Of a DNA stretch of 8,450 nucleotides, positions 6,688 to 8,450 are shown in pieces (the stretch's first letter is position 1; each line of letters starts with the position of its first letter). The position numbers and the translations under genes were made by a program. Source of the stretch: an uncultured Alistipes sp. (lineage in GTDB: Bacteria > Bacteroidota > Bacteroidia > Bacteroidales > UBA932); the NCBI GenBank assembly GCA_900544175.1, contig UQUN01000045.1:1-8450 (forward strand), in the 5' to 3' direction. The notes below the pieces were generated by a model. That model was not told the origin of the DNA, made no database searches, and saw only the letters and a program-made list of their open reading frames with translations.

Positions 6688-8061
6688 ATGAGCGGACTGT
6701 TCAAGACAATCAAGGATACTGGGGCCATCCGATGGGTGGCCCTTTTGTGTCTGGCCCTGCCGATGTTCGCCTCGTACTTCTTCGACGACATCTTCTCGAC
6801 AATCAACCAGGAGTTCGAGGATCCGTCGATGGTGGCCCTCGGCTGGTCTATGACCGATTACGGTTTCTACCGCAGCGCATATTCGCTGCTGTGCATCTTC
6901 GGAGGACTGATAGTCTGCGGTATGCTGCTGGACCGCTGGGGCGTGAGACTGACCGGTTCCATATTCGTCGGGCTTATGGTCGGGGGAGCGGCTTTGATTA
7001 CCTATGCCATATCTGAGAGTTTTGCCGGAAGCCGGTTGTGTGCCTGGCTTTCAGGAACGTTCGCAAAGCCGTCGCTGTCGCTGGCATACGCGGGGTGCGC
7101 GATGTTCGGCCTGGGCAGCGAGATAGCCGGTGTGACTGTCAACCGGGCGATAGCAAAATGGTTCAAAGGCCGCGAGATCGCCTTCGCGATGGGCCTGCAG
7201 CTGGCCCTGGCCCGTCTTGGTACGGCGGTGGCTCTCATTGTAGTGCCTCGTATCGTGGCTTTGGACGGCTACATACCTTTCTCTGAAACATCCCGTCCGG
7301 CCATTGTTGGTCTTGCCATGCTGCTCGCCGGCCTTATTCTGTGGGCCTTGTTCGTGGCGATGGACTATGCCTCTGACCGTCGTGGAATCTCGGCGGCATC
7401 TGCCGGAGCGGCTTCTCCCGAAGACCGGTTCCGTTTCCGGGATGTGGTCAAGGTTATCACGAACAGACATTTTCTGCTGATATCACTGCTTTGTGTGTTC
7501 TTCTACTGCTGCGTGGTCTCGTTCCGCAAGTTCGCTACAGCCATACTCATGCCCCGTTTCGGCATAGACAGCGGCGTGGCGTCCGTCATGGTGGCCATGA
7601 TACCTTTCTTCACACTGGTTTTCGCTCCGCTGTTCGGAGCCGTGGTGGACAGGGTGGGGCGCGGTACGAAAATCATGATATTAGGCTCGGCCATGATTTT
7701 GTTCTCGCATCTGACAGTGGCCTTTGCTCCCGGAGTACCGGCTTTCGGATTCATCGCCATAGGGGTGCTGGGCCTGGGTTACTCGCTTGTACCGGCTGCG
7801 ATGTGGCCGTCGATACCGAAGATTATCGCAGAAAACAAGCTTGGAACGGCATTCTCACTGGTCTACTGGGTGCAGAACATCGGTCTGTTTACCGTCCCCA
7901 TAGTCGTGGGGCATATAATCGACCGGGCGGCTTCGCCCATAACGGCGGAATATTTCTTTATCGGTCTGGCAGTGTGCGCTATCGTGACAGCCGTGCTGCT
8001 CAGCCGTTCTTCCGACCGTCATCCGGAGCTGGGCCTGGATGAGAAGGCCGGCGGCCGTTGA
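6688..8061 (+). CDS. Major facilitator superfamily transporter, MFSD1-like (second of tandem pair)
   Basis: A 457-residue, 12-helix MFS protein clearly paralogous to the upstream gene, with nearly equal length and the same landmarks in register. These are LLDRWGVRLTG (80-90), AGVTVNRAIAKWFKGRE (147-163), SPEDRF (243-248), SLVPAAMWPSIPKII (366-380) and WVQNIGL (394-400). Hand alignment of two blocks gives 26 of 41 and 27 of 42 identical residues, with much lower similarity elsewhere. Helix 1 differs: ASYFFDDIFSTI (28-39) carries a pair of aspartates where the first copy has AYMFVDVMSPL with one. The ATG at 6688 follows the upstream stop by 11 nt, so the genes are probably co-transcribed. It ends 14 nt before the stop of the convergent gene at 8076. 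It may transport a related substrate or form a complex with its twin; neither is shown by the sequence. Confidence 0.9.
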   Translation: MSGLFKTIKDTGAIRWVALLCLALPMFASYFFDDIFSTINQEFEDPSMVALGWSMTDYGFYRSAYSLLCIFGGLIVCGMLLDRWGVRLTGSIFVGLMVGGAALITYAISESFAGSRLCAWLSGTFAKPSLSLAYAGCAMFGLGSEIAGVTVNRAIAKWFKGREIAFAMGLQLALARLGTAVALIVVPRIVALDGYIPFSETSRPAIVGLAMLLAGLILWALFVAMDYASDRRGISAASAGAASPEDRFRFRDVVKVITNRHFLLISLLCVFFYCCVVSFRKFATAILMPRFGIDSGVASVMVAMIPFFTLVFAPLFGAVVDRVGRGTKIMILGSAMILFSHLTVAFAPGVPAFGFIAIGVLGLGYSLVPAAMWPSIPKIIAENKLGTAFSLVYWVQNIGLFTVPIVVGHIIDRAASPITAEYFFIGLAVCAIVTAVLLSRSSDRHPELGLDEKAGGR

Positions 8062-8075
8062 CCTGGGCCCGTCTG

Positions 8076-8315
8076 TCAGTAGCAGAGTCCGAAATGCCAT
8101 AGCGGGACGATATTTCCTGCCCCGTACTCGATATCGTCCTTGACGACGTATGCCTCCTCCAGACCGGATATCTGTCTTTTGCCTTTTCCGAGGCCTCTGA
8201 TGCCGCCGGTGTCATCGCGCAGTTGTGCAATCAATCCAGCTTCCTCTATGTAGAGGTGGAATTCTGTCTTTGTCTCGGACAGCATTTTCCGGAATCGTTC
8301 CTGCAAGGTGCTCAT
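8076..8315 (-). CDS. Hypothetical protein, 79 residues
   Basis: I do not recognise this protein with confidence. It starts MSTLQERFRKMLSETKTEF, which looks helical and amphipathic. A charged middle region (RDDTGGIRGLGKGKRQISGLEEAYVV, within residues 33-58) follows, then VKDDIEYGAGNIVPLWHFGLCY at the C-terminus. There is no signal peptide or membrane span. Codon choice, with GC-rich third positions such as CTG, ATC, GTC and GGC, resembles the neighbouring genes and supports real coding. It also fills an otherwise empty gap, with its stop 14 nt from the convergent transporter stop. The region upstream of its ATG is very AT-rich and is bounded about 30 nt away by the probable end of an insertion sequence. 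That insertion may have replaced the native promoter or upstream partner gene. A chance ORF remains possible. Confidence 0.6.
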   Translation of the reverse strand: MSTLQERFRKMLSETKTEFHLYIEEAGLIAQLRDDTGGIRGLGKGKRQISGLEEAYVVKDDIEYGAGNIVPLWHFGLCY

Positions 8316-8345
8316 TATTAATGAATTTTTGCAAAAAAATAATAA

Positions 8346-8450
8346 GAAACTGTTTAAATTTTATTCAAAAATAATTTTATGGCAGCGATATGCAGCATGG
8401 CTTCGTGCGTATCGGCCCTGTATTCATAGTCAATGGTCAGTCTCCTGAAG
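8346..8450. mobile_element. Probable insertion sequence end (IS5-family type), rest outside window
   Basis: The end of the element is inferred. GAAACTGTTTAAATTTT starting at 8346 resembles the terminal repeats of IS5/IS427-group elements, which commonly begin with G and contain CTGTTT. It overlaps the transposase stop codon, as is common in compact elements. The preceding TAA (8343-8345) fits a TNA-type target duplication. The other end is not in the window, so neither the repeat nor the duplication can be confirmed. Confidence 0.45.
8354..8450 (-). CDS. IS5-family-type transposase, C-terminal fragment (5' end outside window)
   Basis: One minus-strand frame is open from the window edge to a TAA at 8354-8356, encoding the last 31 residues of a protein. 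The stretch contains FRRLTIDYEYRADTHEAML, then HIAAIKLFLNKI to the stop. This matches what I remember of the C-terminus of IS5-family DDE transposases (typical form YRRLSKDYEYLPETSEAMIY..A.I.L.LRR). There the Arg-rich helix and the Glu-containing segment complete the catalytic domain. The protein would catalyse cut-and-paste movement of its element. The catalytic DDE residues lie outside the window, so it is not possible to say whether the copy is intact. The normal ending right at the probable element terminus argues against 3' truncation. Confidence 0.75.
   Translation of the reverse strand, partial: FRRLTIDYEYRADTHEAMLHIAAIKLFLNKI

Noticed and set aside
7491..8042. A 183-codon plus-strand frame overlapping the second transporter.
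   Set aside because: It is an out-of-frame shadow. The transporter frame keeps its conserved blocks (SPEDRF, WPSIPKII, WVQNIGL) through the same stretch.
8050..8075. GC-rich GGCCGGCGGCC and GGGCCC stretch at the convergent gene ends, as a possible bidirectional terminator.
   Set aside because: No stable stem followed by a T-run is visible on either strand.
8326..8337. Palindrome TTTTTGCAAAAA in the gap between the 79-codon gene and the transposase.
   Set aside because: An A/T-only stem around GC is too weak for a terminator and common in AT-rich gaps. There is no second copy to suggest an operator.
8366..8373. TATTTTTG on the minus strand, a perfect -7 box that could drive the 79-codon gene.
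   Set aside because: It lies in the transposase coding end and has no TTTG at the right distance upstream (8393-8397 reads CTG-like). In AT-rich DNA this box can arise by chance, so it is not listed as a promoter.

Overview
The window looks like chromosomal DNA of a Bacteroidota member, most likely order Bacteroidales. Three things point there. First, two strong promoters match the Bacteroidota consensus (TTTG, 19-20 bp, TAnnTTTG), and gene starts lack clear Shine-Dalgarno sites, with A/T-rich leaders instead. Second, the tRNA-Thr / tRNA-Tyr / tRNA-Gly / tRNA-Thr / tuf cluster is a layout I associate with this phylum. Third, the EF-Tu sequence itself fits. Base composition is moderately GC-rich in genes and strongly AT-rich in the control regions. 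I cannot name a genus.

Layout. Positions 1-1423 (minus strand) hold a tRNA-EF-Tu transcription unit: promoter, tRNA-Thr(UGU), tRNA-Tyr(GUA), tRNA-Gly(UCC), tRNA-Thr(GGU), then tuf, which runs off the left edge. Positions 1481-5190 (minus strand) hold a compact ssb-purA-dxs operon: single-stranded DNA-binding protein, adenylosuccinate synthetase and 1-deoxy-D-xylulose-5-phosphate synthase, with gaps of only 11 nt and 3 nt. A 109-bp divergent control region (5191-5299) separates it from a plus-strand operon. In that region the two predicted promoters are interlocked, so RNA polymerase probably cannot occupy both at once. Positions 5300-8061 (plus strand) hold two adjacent paralogous 12-helix major facilitator transporters, 11 nt apart, which resemble the MFSD1-like branch. 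Their substrate is not known from sequence. At the right end, convergent to them, is a 79-codon gene of unknown function (8076-8315, minus), followed by the C-terminal end of an IS5-family-type transposase (8354-8450, minus) that enters from outside the window.

How it fits together. Most of the window is housekeeping: translation (EF-Tu and tRNAs), replication and repair (SSB), purine synthesis (PurA), and isoprenoid and thiamine/pyridoxal precursor supply (DXS). The accessory parts are the transporter pair and the insertion-sequence edge. I found no CRISPR array, phage genes, toxin-antitoxin pair, riboswitch or clearly novel multi-gene system. The points most worth a second look are the interlocked divergent promoters, the duplicated transporter pair, the small orphan gene beside the insertion sequence, and base-pair mismatches in both threonine tRNAs.
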